Source of the DNA: Rhodospirillaceae bacterium SYSU D60007
Lineage (GTDB): Bacteria; Pseudomonadota; Alphaproteobacteria; Reyranellales; Reyranellaceae
Direction of reading: 5' to 3'
DNA: 64,000 nucleotides
Assembly (NCBI GenBank): GCA_003574685.1
Contig: QOCQ01000002.1
Span: 186,001-250,000 of the forward strand
Shown: positions 32,064-39,511 of the stretch, piece by piece
Position numbering within the stretch: the first letter of the stretch is position 1
How the letters are laid out: each line of letters starts with the position of its first letter
Program-made: the position numbers and the translations under genes
The notes under the pieces: generated by a model
Databases searched by the model: none
Told to the model about the DNA's origin: nothing
Seen by the model: only the letters and a program-made list of their open reading frames with translations

Positions 32064-33047
32064 ATGAGCGATTTGGCCTCAACCAGCGAGTCGCCTTTCC
32101 ATGCCGGCGAGCGCGAGGCGCAGCGGCTGGCGGGCGTACGCGACAGGGCGGAGCGCGCGGGCCAGCGCGCCATCCGCGACTACATGCCCGAGCAGCATCG
32201 CACGTTCTTCGCCCAGTTGCCGATGCTGCTGGTGGGCTCGGTCGATGACGCGGGGCGCCCATGGGCGTCGGTGCTGGCGGGCAGTCCGGGGTTCGTCTCC
32301 ACTCCCGACGAGCGGCGTCTGCGCGTTGCGGCGACACTGCTGTTCGGGGATCCGCTGGGCAGCACGCGGGCGGTCGGCGCGGATATCGGCGCGCTGGGCA
32401 TCGAGCTGCACACGCGCCGCCGGAACCGCGTCAATGGCCGGATCACGGCGCTCGACGCGCATGGCTTCGAGGTCCGCGTGACGCAGAGCTTCGGCAATTG
32501 TCCGCAATACATCCAGACCCGCACCGGCGTGCCGACACCTGACATCGACGATCCCGGTGCTGCCCGGCCGCTGGCGCAGTTCGATACGCTGGACGCCGTT
32601 ACCCATGACCTGATCGCCGGCGCCGATACGCTCTTCATCGCATCCGCCTTCACCAATGGCCCCGGCGGCGGGGTCGACGTTTCCCACCGCGGCGGCAAGC
32701 CCGGGTTCGTGCGTATCGATGGCGGGCACACTCTCACCATTCCTGATTTCACCGGCAACTCGTACTTCAACACACTGGGCAATCTGGCGCTCAATCCACG
32801 CGCCGGCCTGCTCTTCATCGATTTCGCCGATGGCACCCTCGTCTACCTGACCGGCACGACGGAAATCATCTGGGAAGGGACCGAGGTGCAGGTCTTCCAG
32901 GGCGCGCAACGGCTGCTGCGCTTTCACCTGAAAGAAGGACGGCGCGTGCAGACAGCGCTGCCGCTGCGCTGGAGCTTCGGCGAATATTCGCCGTTGCTGG
33001 CCCGCACCGGCGACTGGAATGGGGTCCGTCAGTCCGCACCGAGGTAG
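32064..33047 (+). CDS. Pyridoxamine 5'-phosphate oxidase family protein
   Basis: A 327-residue split-barrel flavin-binding protein of the PNPOx-like group. FHAGEREAQRLAGVRDRAERAGQRAIRDYMPEQHRTFFAQLPMLLVGSVDDAGRPWASVLAG opens the first barrel; a second domain from about residue 205 has GNSYFNTLGNLALNPRAGLLFIDF. Such two-domain proteins probably use FMN or F420-like cofactors, and some are linked to flavohaemoprotein-type reductases. Several in-frame ATGs crowd 32046-32064, and the frame is open back to 31950; 32064 leaves the usual family N-terminus. Function unknown. Confidence 0.78.
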   Translation: MSDLASTSESPFHAGEREAQRLAGVRDRAERAGQRAIRDYMPEQHRTFFAQLPMLLVGSVDDAGRPWASVLAGSPGFVSTPDERRLRVAATLLFGDPLGSTRAVGADIGALGIELHTRRRNRVNGRITALDAHGFEVRVTQSFGNCPQYIQTRTGVPTPDIDDPGAARPLAQFDTLDAVTHDLIAGADTLFIASAFTNGPGGGVDVSHRGGKPGFVRIDGGHTLTIPDFTGNSYFNTLGNLALNPRAGLLFIDFADGTLVYLTGTTEIIWEGTEVQVFQGAQRLLRFHLKEGRRVQTALPLRWSFGEYSPLLARTGDWNGVRQSAPR

Positions 33048-33076
33048 CCGACCGATTTCCCAGTAATTTCAGGCAA

Positions 33077-33131
33077 TTGCGACTGACTTGCAATTGCTGG
33101 CGAGATCAGGCACAAATGCGATCAATTCGCG
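33077..33131 (+). promoter_or_regulatory. Two Fur-like palindromes upstream of bfd
   Basis: TTGCGACTGACTTGCAA (33077-33093) and TGCGATCAATTCGCG (33117-33131) are two imperfect palindromes 40 bp apart centre to centre. Compared with a 7-1-7 Fur pattern of TGCGAAT-n-ATTCGCA form, the first matches 12 and the second 11 of 14 positions. The first is nested within two GCAATTGC palindromes. They end 42 bp before the bfd start, the right place for iron-responsive repression. Confidence 0.5.
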
Positions 33132-33172
33132 TTTGCGCCTGTGCCGAGAGCTACTGCCGGGTCGAGGTCATC

Positions 33173-33373
33173 GTGTACGTCTGCATCTGCAATGCCGTGA
33201 ACGAGCGCAGCGTGCGCGAGGCGATCGGGCGTGGCTGCCGTACTGTCGGCGAGGTCTATCGCGGCTGTGGCGTGCGACCGCAATGTGGCAGGTGCGGCAC
33301 CGACATTGCCCGCTTCATCGAGCAGCATGACGACGCCTCATGCGAAGCCGCATGGCCTATAGCGGCCGAGTAA
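33173..33373 (+). CDS. bfd: Bacterioferritin-associated ferredoxin
   Basis: A 66-residue [2Fe-2S] protein that docks on bacterioferritin and passes electrons to its haem to release stored iron. Cluster ligands C4, C6, C38 and C41 fall at the same positions as in Pseudomonas Bfd. The GTG start at 33173 gives MYVCICNAVNERSVREAI, the standard N-terminus, with GAGG upstream; a longer frame from 33077 would run through the operator-like palindromes. It precedes bfr by 124 bp. The C-terminus carries an extra cysteine (C57) and a short tail. Confidence 0.93.
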   Translation: MYVCICNAVNERSVREAIGRGCRTVGEVYRGCGVRPQCGRCGTDIARFIEQHDDASCEAAWPIAAE

Positions 33374-33497
33374 ACGTTAGTCGCTCGCATTCTCAATAAA
33401 CCACGCGCTGAACAAGGAGATTGAAAATCGTTCCGGGAGGAACGACTCTTCCGCGCAGGCGGACGCGATCGGCGAGTCCGGCAGTTCGGAGAGTATC

Positions 33498-33962
33498 GTG
33501 AGGGGCGACCCGACAATCATCCAGCACCTCAACGGGGTGCTCAAGAACGAGCTCACCGCGATCAACCAGTACTTCCTCCATGGCCGGACATGGAAGAGCT
33601 GGGGATATGAAAGTCTCGGCAAGAAGGAGTACGAAGAGTCTATCGACGAGATGAAGCATGCCGACAAGCTGGTCGAGCGCATCCTCTTTCTCGAAGGCTT
33701 GCCGAACCTCCAGGATCTGGGCCGGCTGAAGATCGGCGAGAACGTGCCCGAAGGCCTCACGGGCGATCTCGAGCTCGAGCGCCAGTCGCGGACCGATCTG
33801 CTGGCGGCCATCGCGGCCTGCGAGCAGGCATCTGACTACGTCTCGCGCGCGCTGCTGCGCGAAATCCTCGAAGACACTGAAGAGCACATCGACTGGCTCG
33901 AAACCCAGCTCGACCTCATCCAGCAGGTTGGCCTGCAGAACTACCTGCAAAGCGCCATGTAG
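33498..33962 (+). CDS. bfr: Bacterioferritin
   Basis: A 154-residue haem-containing iron-storage subunit that assembles into a 24-mer. Haem ligand M52 is present in SIDEMKHAD, and ferroxidase ligands E18, E51, H54, E94 and H130 are all present, but the position equivalent to E127 is threonine (EDTEEH). The C-terminal [14 protein letters not shown] is typical. The start is GTG at 33498, giving [12 protein letters not shown]. It is paired with bfd upstream and the iron-responsive palindromes. The missing sixth ferroxidase ligand suggests a haem-type subunit that might partner another Bfr. Confidence 0.94.
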   Translation: MRGDPTIIQHLNGVLKNELTAINQYFLHGRTWKSWGYESLGKKEYEESIDEMKHADKLVERILFLEGLPNLQDLGRLKIGENVPEGLTGDLELERQSRTDLLAAIAACEQASDYVSRALLREILEDTEEHIDWLETQLDLIQQVGLQNYLQSAM

Positions 33963-33984
33963 GGATCAGCAAATCGAAAATAGC

Positions 33985-34072
33985 CTTCATGGTGAGCTTG
34001 TCGAACCATGAAGGCGCCGCAGCGCCCAGCAGCAGCACTGGGGCTTCATGGTTCGACAAGCTCACCATGAAG
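33985..34072. repeat. Perfect 29-bp inverted repeat, family D
   Basis: Arms 33985-34013 and 34044-34072 (CTTCATGGTGAGCTTGTCGA... and complement) are perfect inverse copies. Each arm is itself partly palindromic (CTTCATGG...CCATGAAG), so four-way folding is possible. It fills the gap between the convergent bfr and acyl-CoA dehydrogenase genes. Confidence 0.9.
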
Positions 34073-34101
34073 CCGTTCTCTGACACTAGTAACCAGGCAC
34101 C

Positions 34102-35268
34102 CTAGCGTCCCAGCCCCAGCACGCGGCGCGCAATCACCATGCGGTGCACTTCGGTCGGGCCCTCGTAGACACGCATGGTGCGCACCTTCTGGGCCATGAG
34201 CTGCAGCGGCAATTCCTTGGTCACCCCCATGGCGCCGAAGGTTTGCATCGCCTGGTCGATCACCTCGCTCGCCATCTCGGTGGCGAACACCTTGATCATC
34301 GACGCCTCGGTGCGCACGTCCCTGCCCTCGTCCTGCTTGGCCGCGGCATCCATCACCATCAGCCGGCAGGCGTGAATCTTCGTCGCGGCATCCGCCACCC
34401 ACCACTGGATCGCCTGGCGGTCAGCGAGCTTCATGCCGAACGTGACGCGCTGTTTGGCGTGCTCGCACATCATATCGAGCGCCCGGCGCGCCATGCCGAT
34501 GCACCAGGCGCCCATCTGCAGGCGGCGCACTGTGAGCCGAAGCTGCATGGGCGCGAAACCCTGCCCGATCCGGCCCAGCATCTGCTCGCCGGGCACCCGG
34601 CAATCCTCGAACACCACCTCGTAGGTGCGCTGCCCGCCCAGCATCGGGATCTCGCGGGCGATTTCAAATCCCTTCGTACCTTTCTCGACGATGAAGGCGG
34701 TGATGCCGGAGTGCCGGCCGCCTGTGCCCTCGACCCGCGCCATCACGATGGTGAAATCCGCCGACGGCACCCGGCTGATCCATATCTTGCGGCCGTTGAT
34801 CACCCAGTCGTCGCCGTCCTGGGTCGCCCGCGTGATCATGCCGGCGGGATCACCGCCAGCGCCCGGCTCCGAGATCGCGATCGCCGACTTCGCCTCGCCG
34901 CGCGCATAGGGTTCAAGGTACTTCTTGCGCTGCAATGGGCTTGCCGTGGCCATCAGCATGTGCAGGTTGGGCGAGTCCGGCGGAAAGGTGAACGGCACGA
35001 CCGTGCGACCGATCTCCTCGTTCACGGCCATCAGCGCCACCGCCGGAAGATTGGCGCCGCCGATCTCCTCCGGCGCATCCAGCGCCCACAGGCCGAGCTC
35101 CCTGCACTTCGCCAGCAGCGGGGCTTCCTCGGCCTCCGTCAGCCCGACCTTGCCACCCGAGGTTTCGCGTGCCAGCACGGCCTTCTCCAGCGGCATCAGC
35201 TCGTTGTCGACGAACTTCGCCACGACGTCGCGCAGCATCCGATGCTCTTCCACCAGATCGAACGGCAC
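34102..35268 (-). CDS. Acyl-CoA dehydrogenase family protein
   Basis: A 388-residue FAD-dependent acyl-CoA dehydrogenase. AIAISEPGAGGDPAGMITRA and DDWVINGRKIWISRVPSADF form the flavin/substrate core, and the arginine of QRVTFGMKLADRQAIQ contacts FAD. The C-terminal segment reads MQTFGAMGVTKELPLQLMAQKVRTMRVYEGPTEVHRMVIARRVLG. The catalytic base seen as Glu in EGPTEVH-type members is in place. GTG at 35268 is chosen because AGGAGG lies seven bases upstream; the frame extends to 35340 without a ribosome site. Substrate unknown; it stands alone, not in a beta-oxidation cluster. Confidence 0.9.
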   Translation of the reverse strand: MPFDLVEEHRMLRDVVAKFVDNELMPLEKAVLARETSGGKVGLTEAEEAPLLAKCRELGLWALDAPEEIGGANLPAVALMAVNEEIGRTVVPFTFPPDSPNLHMLMATASPLQRKKYLEPYARGEAKSAIAISEPGAGGDPAGMITRATQDGDDWVINGRKIWISRVPSADFTIVMARVEGTGGRHSGITAFIVEKGTKGFEIAREIPMLGGQRTYEVVFEDCRVPGEQMLGRIGQGFAPMQLRLTVRRLQMGAWCIGMARRALDMMCEHAKQRVTFGMKLADRQAIQWWVADAATKIHACRLMVMDAAAKQDEGRDVRTEASMIKVFATEMASEVIDQAMQTFGAMGVTKELPLQLMAQKVRTMRVYEGPTEVHRMVIARRVLGLGR

Positions 35269-35440
35269 GGCTTCCTCCTGATGTCCTGGTTCTGGCACCG
35301 GATATATCCGCCTGGTGACCATCCGGCCAGCCGCCGGCACGCAGGGCTGTCGCGCCAGCCCGTCATCGCATGCGCAGGAAGGACGAGGTATTCATACGCT
35401 GCTGCGTCCTGCACTGAGGGCCGGCCCGGAGGAGGTTGAG

Positions 35441-35740
35441 ATGTCGTTGAAGAACCCTACCCATCCTGGCGTCATCGTACGCGAGGAGTGCCTGGGTGCG
35501 CTCGGCCTGACGGTGACCGAAGGCGCGCAGATTCTGAGCGTCAGCCGCAAGGCCCTGTCCGACATCGTCAACAAGCGGGCCGGAATCTCCGCCGAGATGG
35601 CTATCCGCCTGTCCAAGGCGTTCGGCGGTACGGCAGCAGTCTGGATGCGCCTGCAGGCCGCCTACGATCTGGCGCAGGCCGAGAAGCGGGCCGGCAGCAT
35701 CAAGGTCAAGGCCGACAGCCGACGAAGCCTGGCGGCGTAG
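35441..35740 (+). CDS. higA: HigA-type antitoxin, no HigB adjacent
   Basis: A 99-residue helix-turn-helix protein of the HigA/VapI group: NPTHPGVIVREECLGALGLTVTEGAQILSVSRKALSDIVNKRAGISAEMAIRLSKAFGG. A very good ribosome site (GGAGGAGG) precedes the ATG at 35441. HigA usually follows a HigB toxin of about 92 residues, but the 172 bp upstream hold no such frame, and downstream is the convergent hyuB gene with a 2-bp gap. It may act as a stand-alone regulator or an antitoxin without its partner. Confidence 0.82.
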   Translation: MSLKNPTHPGVIVREECLGALGLTVTEGAQILSVSRKALSDIVNKRAGISAEMAIRLSKAFGGTAAVWMRLQAAYDLAQAEKRAGSIKVKADSRRSLAA

Positions 35741-35742
35741 CG

Positions 35743-37407
35743 TTACTCCGCCGCCAGCCTCTTTGCCGCACGCGGGTCGCGGCTGAGCATGCCGTCGGCG
35801 AGATCGTGGTCGATCAGCGAATCGCTGCGCTGGTCGGGATGGCCGTAGCCGCCGCCGCCGCCCACGCACATCTCGACGATGTCGCCCCTGTGCAGGTCGA
35901 TGGCCGCCTTGGAGCGCAGCGACTCCCGGGAACCGTCGGTACGTACCACCGTGCAGGCCCCTGTCTTCGCCGGTTCGCCACCGAACAGGCCTTCCGGCGA
36001 CAGGCGGAAGCGGTCCGAATAGATCGCGAGCTGCACGTCGTCCCTGAGGATCGTGTAGCGCCGCCGCAGGCCGGCACCGCCGCGCTGCGCACCCATGCCG
36101 AAGGAGTCCGGTTCCAGCGCGTAGTCGGTGACGCGAAACCAGTCATAGTCGAGGTCCAGCGACTCCACGGGCGCGTTGGAGCAGTTGCTGAGCGGCCCGT
36201 CGACGGCATCGCAGCCATCGGTCGTCTTCGATCCGCCGTAGCCGCCGCCGAAAATCTCAAGGTAGACCGAGTAGCCTGTTTCGTTCAGCCGCGACAGGCA
36301 GAGCGCCGTCGTCGTATCGAAGCCGCAAGCGATCACCCTGTCGGGCAGCGCCTGTGCCAGTGCCTTCATGACGGCGTTGAAGGCACGGAAGGCAGGCACC
36401 ATGCGGGCCCGCACCGGCGCCGGCGGCCGCGGGTTCATCAGGCAGCCATAGGGCACCTTCACCCGGATCGGCCGCGCCATGCCCTCGTTGTAGGGAATAT
36501 CGGGGCTGGTCAGCACGGACTTGACGCAGGAGAGCACGGCGCTCAGCGTCGAGGAGTACGGGCAGTTCAGGTTGCGCTTGACCTGCGCGCAGGTGCCCTC
36601 GAAATCGACCTCGACGCCGTCCTCGGCGATCGTGACCTTGGTCCTGATCACCAGCGGTGCATCGCTCAGGCCATCATCGTCCACGGCGTCCTCGCCGTAG
36701 TAGACTCCCTTCGGCGCCTGGGCGATGGCAGCGCGCACGCGCCGTTCGCTGTAATCCTGCATCTCGCGCATCACCTCCATCACCACGGAGGCGCCATAGC
36801 GCGCGCAGAGCTGCTTCACGCGGGCGACGCCGATGGCGTTGGCGGCGAACTGCGCGTTGAAATCGCCGATGGTGAGGTCGGGCACGCGCACGTTGGCCGT
36901 CACCAGTCGCTCGAAAGCCCCGCCGTTCCAGTCGCGGTCGAAGCAATACTTCGACGGCGGAATGCGCAGGCCCTCCTGGTAGACGTCGCTGGCGTGGATA
37001 TTGAGGCCGGGCGCGCCGCCGCCGAGATCGAGATGGTGCGCTACGCTGGCGCCAAAGCCCACCACCTGGCCTTCCACGAAGATCGGCGTGAAGATGAAAA
37101 CGTCGGGAATGTGCTGGCCGCCCTCGAACGGGTCGTTGTTGATCAGGAAATCGCCTTCCTGCAGCGTCTCGACCGGATATCGCTTCAGACAGGCGCGCAG
37201 CGTCTCGCCGATCGGGCCGAGCTGCATGGGGATCAGTTCGGCCTGGGCCACCGTATTGCCGTGGCGGTCCATCAGGCCCGCCGACCCATCGCGCGCCTCG
37301 CGCAGGATGGTCGAATAGGCCGAGCGGATCAGCTTCACGCCCATCTCGCGCGCGGCGGCCACCAGTGCCTGGCTGATGACGGCATAATCGATCGGGTTCA
37401 GGGTCAT
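35743..37407 (-). CDS. hyuB: Hydantoinase B/oxoprolinase family protein
   Basis: A 554-residue beta subunit of the ATP-dependent hydantoinase/acetone carboxylase/oxoprolinase superfamily. DYAVISQALVAAAREMGVKLIRSAYSTILREARDGSAGLMD is the standard opening. GDFLINNDPFEGGQHIPDVFIFTPIF carries the conserved NDP and HxxD elements that probably bind metal and substrate. The glycine-rich FGGGYGGSKTTDGCDAVDGPLSNC and AQRGGAGLRRRYTI segments follow near the C-terminus. It is translated downstream of hyuA with a 3-bp gap. Together they would hydrolyse a cyclic amide at the cost of ATP. Confidence 0.9.
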   Translation of the reverse strand: MTLNPIDYAVISQALVAAAREMGVKLIRSAYSTILREARDGSAGLMDRHGNTVAQAELIPMQLGPIGETLRACLKRYPVETLQEGDFLINNDPFEGGQHIPDVFIFTPIFVEGQVVGFGASVAHHLDLGGGAPGLNIHASDVYQEGLRIPPSKYCFDRDWNGGAFERLVTANVRVPDLTIGDFNAQFAANAIGVARVKQLCARYGASVVMEVMREMQDYSERRVRAAIAQAPKGVYYGEDAVDDDGLSDAPLVIRTKVTIAEDGVEVDFEGTCAQVKRNLNCPYSSTLSAVLSCVKSVLTSPDIPYNEGMARPIRVKVPYGCLMNPRPPAPVRARMVPAFRAFNAVMKALAQALPDRVIACGFDTTTALCLSRLNETGYSVYLEIFGGGYGGSKTTDGCDAVDGPLSNCSNAPVESLDLDYDWFRVTDYALEPDSFGMGAQRGGAGLRRRYTILRDDVQLAIYSDRFRLSPEGLFGGEPAKTGACTVVRTDGSRESLRSKAAIDLHRGDIVEMCVGGGGGYGHPDQRSDSLIDHDLADGMLSRDPRAAKRLAAE

Positions 37408-37410
37408 GGG

Positions 37411-39423
37411 TCAGCCCTTCCGTATCACCATGTTGTCCGCTTCATCGATCCGCGCCAGCCAACCCGGCGGCACGTACGTTGTCGCGGTATAGGACTCGAT
37501 CACTGCGGGACCAGCGATCTCCTGCCCTGTGGCCAGCGTCTCGGCGGCATGGCGGGCGCAGTCGATCCAGCCCTCGCCTTCGAACACGCGCGCCATGTCC
37601 GGCGCACGTCCCGGCTGGTGCTCCCGTTCCAGCGTCGGCAAAGTGCCGATCGGCAGGGTGGCACCCACGCGCAGCGCCACGATCTCGACGGGCCGGTCGA
37701 GGCCGGCGCCGTGCATGAAGACGCGATGGTGGGCATCGGCGAAGCGTTCCGCGAGATAGGCCGCGTCCAGTGCCTCCACGCGTGCCGGCTCCAGCTCCAC
37801 CGGCACCTCGAAGGCCTGGCCGACGAAGCGCATCTCCAGGGTATGCGTGTACGCAAGCCCGCCCGACAGGCCCATGTCGCGGAACTGCGCCGCCAGCCGG
37901 GCGCGCATCTCGCGGAAATGCTCGCCCACAACCCGGGCCGCTGCCTCGTCCAGCCGCATCTTGCGCGTTACGGTCTCGAACTTGGTGTAGTCCGACGCCA
38001 CCAGCCCGTAAGCCGAGATCACGCCGGGATTGGGTGGCACGACGATGGTGGAGATGCCGAGATCCTCCGCGACCCGCGCGGCATGCAGCGGACCCGCGCC
38101 GCCGAACGGCACCAGCACGTGATCGCGCGGATCGCGGCCGCGTTCGGTGGAAACGAGCTGGATCGCACGCACGATGTTGGCATCCGCCAGGCGCAGCACG
38201 CTGGCGGCGGCCTGCTCGATGCTCATGCGATAACGCTCGGCGATCGGCCGGAACACCGCGTGCGCCGCCGTGGCATCGAGCATCATGCGCCCGCCGAGGA
38301 ACGAGCCCGGGCGGATGGTGCCGATCACGACATGGGCGTCCGTGGTCGTGGCTTCGCGGCCGCCCTTGCCATAGCAGGCCGGTCCCGGATCGGCGCCGGC
38401 GCTCTGCGGACCGACCCGCAGCATGCCGCCATCGTCAATCCAGGCGATGCTGCCGCCGCCGGCGCCCACCGACACGATGTCGAGCACCGGCGTGCGGATC
38501 GGCAGGCCGTCGATCTCGGTTTCCGACGCCAGCGAGGGACGACCATCCTCGACCAGGCACACATCGGTGCTGGTGCCGCCCATATCGAAGGTGATCAGGT
38601 TGCGGAAGCCCGAGCGTTCGACCTGGCGCGTGGCGCCCACGACACCTGCTGCCGGTCCGGAATAGAGCGCGGTGATAGCGCTGCGCCGCATGGCCTCGGC
38701 TGGCAGGCGGCCGCCATTGGATTGCATGACGGTGAAGCGGCCGGCGAATCCGTCATCGGCCAAAGTGCGCGCGAAGCGATCGAGATAGCCATCGATTACC
38801 GGCTGCACATAGGCCGACAGCAACGTCGTGGAGGCGCGTTCGTACTCGCGGAATTCGCGCACAACCTCATGCGAGCACGTCACCAGAAGATCGGGCAGCG
38901 CGTCGCGGATCAGCGCCGCCAGCCGCAGCTCGTGTGCGGGATTGGCATAGGCGTTGAGAAGGCAGATCGCGACGGCGCGGTAGCCGCCCGCCTTCAGCGC
39001 CGGCAGCAGCCGGGCCTGGACGGCCGCCTCGTCCAGCGGCTTCTCGACAGTACCGTCCGCCAGCATGCGCTCCGGCGCCTCCAGACAGTCGCGGCGGCGC
39101 ACCGGCGGCTGCGGCTTCTGGTAAGCGAGATCGTAGATGTTGCGCCGGTCATGCCGCTGCAGGAACAGCAGGTCGCGGAAGCCCTCGGTGGCGATGAAGG
39201 CGACGCGCGCTCCCTTGCGTTCCAGCACGGCATTGGTCGCCACCGTGGAGCCATGGCCGAGATCGGCGATACCCTTCAGGTCCAGTCCCGAGGCGCGCAG
39301 CGCGTCCAGCGCGCCGATGTCGGGGCTGCGCGGCGTGCTGGGCACCTTCGTGACCACCACCTTGCCGCCGCTCACCCCCACCAGATCGGTGAACGTGCCG
39401 CCCACCTCGACGCCCACGCGCAT
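37411..39423 (-). CDS. hyuA: Hydantoinase A/oxoprolinase family protein
   Basis: A 670-residue ATP-binding alpha subunit of the hydantoinase/oxoprolinase superfamily. RVGVEVGGTFTDLVGVSGGK is the phosphate-1 motif of the acetate kinase/hsp70-like ATPase fold, and FDMGGTSTDVCLVEDG is phosphate-2. DIVSVGAGGGSIAWIDDGGMLRVGPQSAGADPGPACYG is the third signature of the family, followed by VPFGGAGPLHAARVAEDLG. ATG at 39423 is the standard start; the much longer open frame upstream is not coding. First gene of hyuA-hyuB and divergent from the DMGDH-like gene, with which it shares an 88-bp promoter region. Confidence 0.92.
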   Translation of the reverse strand: MRVGVEVGGTFTDLVGVSGGKVVVTKVPSTPRSPDIGALDALRASGLDLKGIADLGHGSTVATNAVLERKGARVAFIATEGFRDLLFLQRHDRRNIYDLAYQKPQPPVRRRDCLEAPERMLADGTVEKPLDEAAVQARLLPALKAGGYRAVAICLLNAYANPAHELRLAALIRDALPDLLVTCSHEVVREFREYERASTTLLSAYVQPVIDGYLDRFARTLADDGFAGRFTVMQSNGGRLPAEAMRRSAITALYSGPAAGVVGATRQVERSGFRNLITFDMGGTSTDVCLVEDGRPSLASETEIDGLPIRTPVLDIVSVGAGGGSIAWIDDGGMLRVGPQSAGADPGPACYGKGGREATTTDAHVVIGTIRPGSFLGGRMMLDATAAHAVFRPIAERYRMSIEQAAASVLRLADANIVRAIQLVSTERGRDPRDHVLVPFGGAGPLHAARVAEDLGISTIVVPPNPGVISAYGLVASDYTKFETVTRKMRLDEAAARVVGEHFREMRARLAAQFRDMGLSGGLAYTHTLEMRFVGQAFEVPVELEPARVEALDAAYLAERFADAHHRVFMHGAGLDRPVEIVALRVGATLPIGTLPTLEREHQPGRAPDMARVFEGEGWIDCARHAAETLATGQEIAGPAVIESYTATTYVPPGWLARIDEADNMVIRKG

Positions 39424-39511
39424 GCCGCTTGCCCTCGCCGCCCATTCATGTGAACCGTTGTTCAGTCTGACCAAGACCAGCCGGCCTTGCAAACGGTAAA
39501 GGGACGCAAGC

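Noticed and set aside
35269-35440. HigB toxin gene upstream of higA
   Set aside because: No frame with the HigB pattern or length fits in the 172 bp on either strand.
35488-39453. Plus-strand frame of 1321 residues over hyuB and hyuA
   Set aside because: Shadow of two well-supported minus-strand genes.
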